DNA from: Thermococcus litoralis DSM 5473
Lineage (GTDB): Archaea > Methanobacteriota_B > Thermococci > Thermococcales > Thermococcaceae
NCBI RefSeq assembly: GCF_000246985.2
Contig: NC_022084.1
Span: 1,286,817 to 1,350,816 of the forward strand
DNA: 64,000 bases
Reading direction: 5' to 3'
Of the stretch, positions 61,971-64,000 are shown in pieces. The stretch's first letter is position 1, and each line of letters starts with the position of its first letter. A program made the position numbers and the translations under genes. Under the pieces are notes generated by a model. That model was not told where the DNA came from and did no database searches. It worked only from the letters and a program-made list of their open reading frames with translations.

Positions 61971-63166
61971 CCCAGGAGCCTCCTCAGGTCATCGAAAAAC
62001 CCCGGGTGCGACTTGGAGACGCTCTCCGTGTCCTCGATTACCGAGGGGCCCTCAGCACCCAGCGCGGCTATGCTCATCGCCATGGCTATCCTGTGGTCGT
62101 TGAAGGTCTCTACCTTAGCTCCCCTCGGCCGTCCGCCCTCTATCTCAAGCCCGTCCTCAAGCTCCCTCACCTTAACCCCCATCCTTGACAGGTTGACCGC
62201 CATCGCCCTCACCCTGTCGCTCTCCTTGAACCTGAGCTGTCTCGCCCTTATCACGCTCCTCCCCTTTGCATAAGCCGCAACAACGGCCAGTATGGGGAAC
62301 GAATCCGGGAAATCGGAGCAGTCGAGTGCAACAGCTTTAAGCTCGCCCCCATCTACCTCCACATAATCCCTTCCCCTCTTCACCCTCGCCCCGAACTCCT
62401 CAAGCGCATCCAGGAAGGCCATATCCGCCTGCACATCTTCCCTCAAGAGGTTGTTCACCCTAACTTTACCGTACAGGGCCCCAGCTGCCAGGAAGAAGGA
62501 GGCAGTTGAGTAATCGCCCGGAACCTTGTACCTTGTCCCCTTAACTCCAGGATAGACCTCGAAGTAGAAGCCGTCCCTCTCAAATTCCACTCCAAATGCC
62601 TCCATCGTCCTGAGCGTCATCTCGATGTAGGGCTTTGAGACGGGGTTCCTGGCCTCGACCTTTAGCCCAACCTTCGCCCCCAGAAGGAGCAGGCCACTGA
62701 CAAACTGGGAGGACTTGGATGCGTCGACCGAGACCCTCCCGGGCTTTACAGGGCCCTTCACGGTAAGCGGGAGGCTAAAACCATCAACCTCCGCCCCAAG
62801 GTCCTTCAGGGCTTTCACGAGCCCCTCCATCGGCCTCTCCCTCAGCCTTCTCGCCCCGTCTATGAGGGTTTTCCCCTCAATACTCCCAGCGAGAGCAATC
62901 GAAAACCTCGCCGTTGTCCCGGATTCCCTGGCGTAGACAAAGCCAGGGGAGGGCTCCTCTGGAGGCACAACGGTTTTTCCATCCACATCTGCACCGAAGG
63001 CCCTTAGGGCGTTCAAAGTTGCCAGGGTGTCATCGCAGACCAGGGGGTTCTCTATGGTGCTCCTCCCTTCAGCCAGCAGGGCAAGGAAGTAGGCCCTGTG
63101 AGTGTAGCTCTTCGAGGGAGGGGCATCGAGCTCTCCCCTGACTTCATCAACGGGCCTGATTATCAA
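61967..63166 (-). CDS. aroA: EPSP synthase (3-phosphoshikimate 1-carboxyvinyltransferase)
   Basis: About 399 residues. The shikimate-phosphate site SKSYTHRAYF, the PEP loop ESGTTARFSIA, SKSSQFVSGLLL and the late DHRIAMAMSIAALG are present. I choose TTG 63166 because GAGGTGATC lies before it. The frame is open for 16 more codons, which lie inside the shikimate kinase gene. It overlaps or abuts both neighbours in the aro operon. Confidence 0.93.
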   Translation of the reverse strand: MIIRPVDEVRGELDAPPSKSYTHRAYFLALLAEGRSTIENPLVCDDTLATLNALRAFGADVDGKTVVPPEEPSPGFVYARESGTTARFSIALAGSIEGKTLIDGARRLRERPMEGLVKALKDLGAEVDGFSLPLTVKGPVKPGRVSVDASKSSQFVSGLLLLGAKVGLKVEARNPVSKPYIEMTLRTMEAFGVEFERDGFYFEVYPGVKGTRYKVPGDYSTASFFLAAGALYGKVRVNNLLREDVQADMAFLDALEEFGARVKRGRDYVEVDGGELKAVALDCSDFPDSFPILAVVAAYAKGRSVIRARQLRFKESDRVRAMAVNLSRMGVKVRELEDGLEIEGGRPRGAKVETFNDHRIAMAMSIAALGAEGPSVIEDTESVSKSHPGFFDDLRRLLG

Positions 63167-63171
63167 CGCGA

Positions 63172-64000
63172 TCACCTCAGCTCTGTTATCAGGACTTCCC
63201 CAAACTGTTCCCACTCCTCGGCAAGCTCCTCTGGCTCATCCGTGACGGCAAAAACCGCCGGCCCCTTCCCGCTCAGCCCAACCACAGCCTCCCTCTCCAG
63301 GGCAATCCTGAAGGGCTCGATGGGGTGGCCAAGATACGTCGAGTAAACCAGACCGTTTATGAGAGCCGCTTTCCTCCACTCGCCCTCAAGGGCCAGTCTT
63401 ATTGCCTCCTCCACGTAAGGCCTGATTGGGGAGAAGTCCCTTCCGCTTAGGCTTTCCGTTAGGAGGGTCTTTCCGGAGAGTAGGAGCACAACGGGAAGGG
63501 GCTCGACTTTGGAACTGTGGAGAACCCTCATCCCGAGGTTGTCGGTGACCCAGAGCGAACCGAAGTAGGAGGCGCAGGCGTCGTCAAAGGCCCCGGTTAG
63601 GGTAACACCAGCCCTCTTGGCGGCCTCGACCCCTGCTTTAACCACTTCCATTTCGCTCATATCAAGCCCGAGTGCATTAGCCAGGGCCTTTGAGAGGGCG
63701 TTGGCTGCTGCGGAGCTGCTCTTGAGGCCCATCGCAATTGGTATCTCCGACTCTATACTGAACTTGATCCCGAAGTCCTCGCCTGTTTTCTCCCTGAAAA
63801 CATCAGCGACCGCTTTAACGAGCCTGAAATCCCTAACCTGCTCCCCCCCTAACCCTGATCTCGCCCTCTATTCCATCACCCTTTAACTTGACCTCCGCCC
63901 TCGTCCACAGCTTTATCCCGATCGCTGAACCCACTCCCGTTGCGAAGGCGTTGACAACGGTAACGGCGCTACTGGCCGAGGCCCTCAAGCGCAGCCCCCC
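63172..64000 (-). pseudogene. aroK: Archaeal GHMP-type shikimate kinase, one frameshift, touches the right edge
   Basis: An ATP-dependent kinase of the GHMP superfamily, unrelated to bacterial AroK. The N-terminal [20 protein letters not shown] is followed by [14 protein letters not shown]7 run (63843-63849) then shifts the frame; with G6 it reads on through [18 protein letters not shown] to the ATP loop PIAMGLKSSSAAANALS and on to 63172. The C-terminal part has GLSGKGPAVFAV. The start may be TTG 63988 or lie outside the window. Upstream aro genes would be expected beyond the edge. Confidence 0.85.

Overview
The window is chromosomal DNA of a hyperthermophilic euryarchaeon of the order Thermococcales (Thermococcus/Pyrococcus type). 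The evidence is a thermosome subunit, Taw3, an archaeal-type GHMP shikimate kinase, indolepyruvate:ferredoxin oxidoreductase, archaeal SufCBD, TATA/BRE promoters, GGTG-type ribosome binding sites and tight 4-8 nt gene overlaps. The gene content fits a peptide-fermenting, sulfur-associated anaerobe. The genus is inferred from family resemblance, not from a database search.

Layout. 0-6 kb: thermosome C-terminus, an ABC exporter, Taw3, a small thiol-disulfide protein, and a frameshifted GltPh-type transporter. 5.4-7.6 kb: an XRE-type regulator (with a decayed paralogue beside it) divergent from hcp. 7.7-20.8 kb: an accessory island described below. 20.8-24.3 kb: a DUF2249/DUF1858-type protein divergent from a flavodiiron protein, a DUF438/hemerythrin/PAS protein and a cupin. 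24.3-39.3 kb: mixed redox and metabolic genes (an M24 protein with altered metal ligands, MsrAB, DUF302, TlpA-CcdA fusion, DsrE, MarR-MATE, flavodoxin, nitroreductase, E1-like/ThiI pair, a large membrane-anchored protein, ferritin). 39.4-42 kb: a putative type II restriction-modification pair. 42-48 kb: iorAB and sufCBD. 48.3-51.7 kb: a lipoprotein with an internal tandem duplication. 52.3-52.7 kb: an IS200/IS605-like end or remnant. 52.8-58.8 kb: trpCDEGFBA. 58.8-64 kb, converging on it: shikimate kinase, aroA, aroC, chorismate mutase, an aminotransferase and tyrA. The last two blocks together take shikimate to Trp and Phe/Tyr.

The most striking part is the 13-kb island between the two nitrosative/oxidative-stress loci. 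I read it as an archaeal polymorphic toxin-immunity locus. It starts with a secreted PD-(D/E)XK nuclease toxin carrying an in-frame TAG. A run of about ten candidate immunity genes follows, many of which share a G-[ST]-[FY]-[DE]-P motif. These alternate with one complete-looking orphan RNase-type (BECR-like) toxin domain and at least four toxin remnants. An IS982-like element, fused double-domain immunity genes, truncated paralogues and a 32-bp perfect repeat show repeated recombination. The functional assignment is inference; the paralogy, remnants and repeats are visible directly.

A second system is a probable small regulon. Four copies of ATGACA-NN-TGTCAT (two with one mismatch) lie at the promoters of hcp/regulator and of the DUF2249/flavodiiron genes.

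Caution: at least eight genes are broken by single-base shifts, most in C, G or A homopolymers, including housekeeping genes (shikimate kinase, tyrA). Part of this may be sequencing error, so I mark these as pseudogenes but describe the full-length product.
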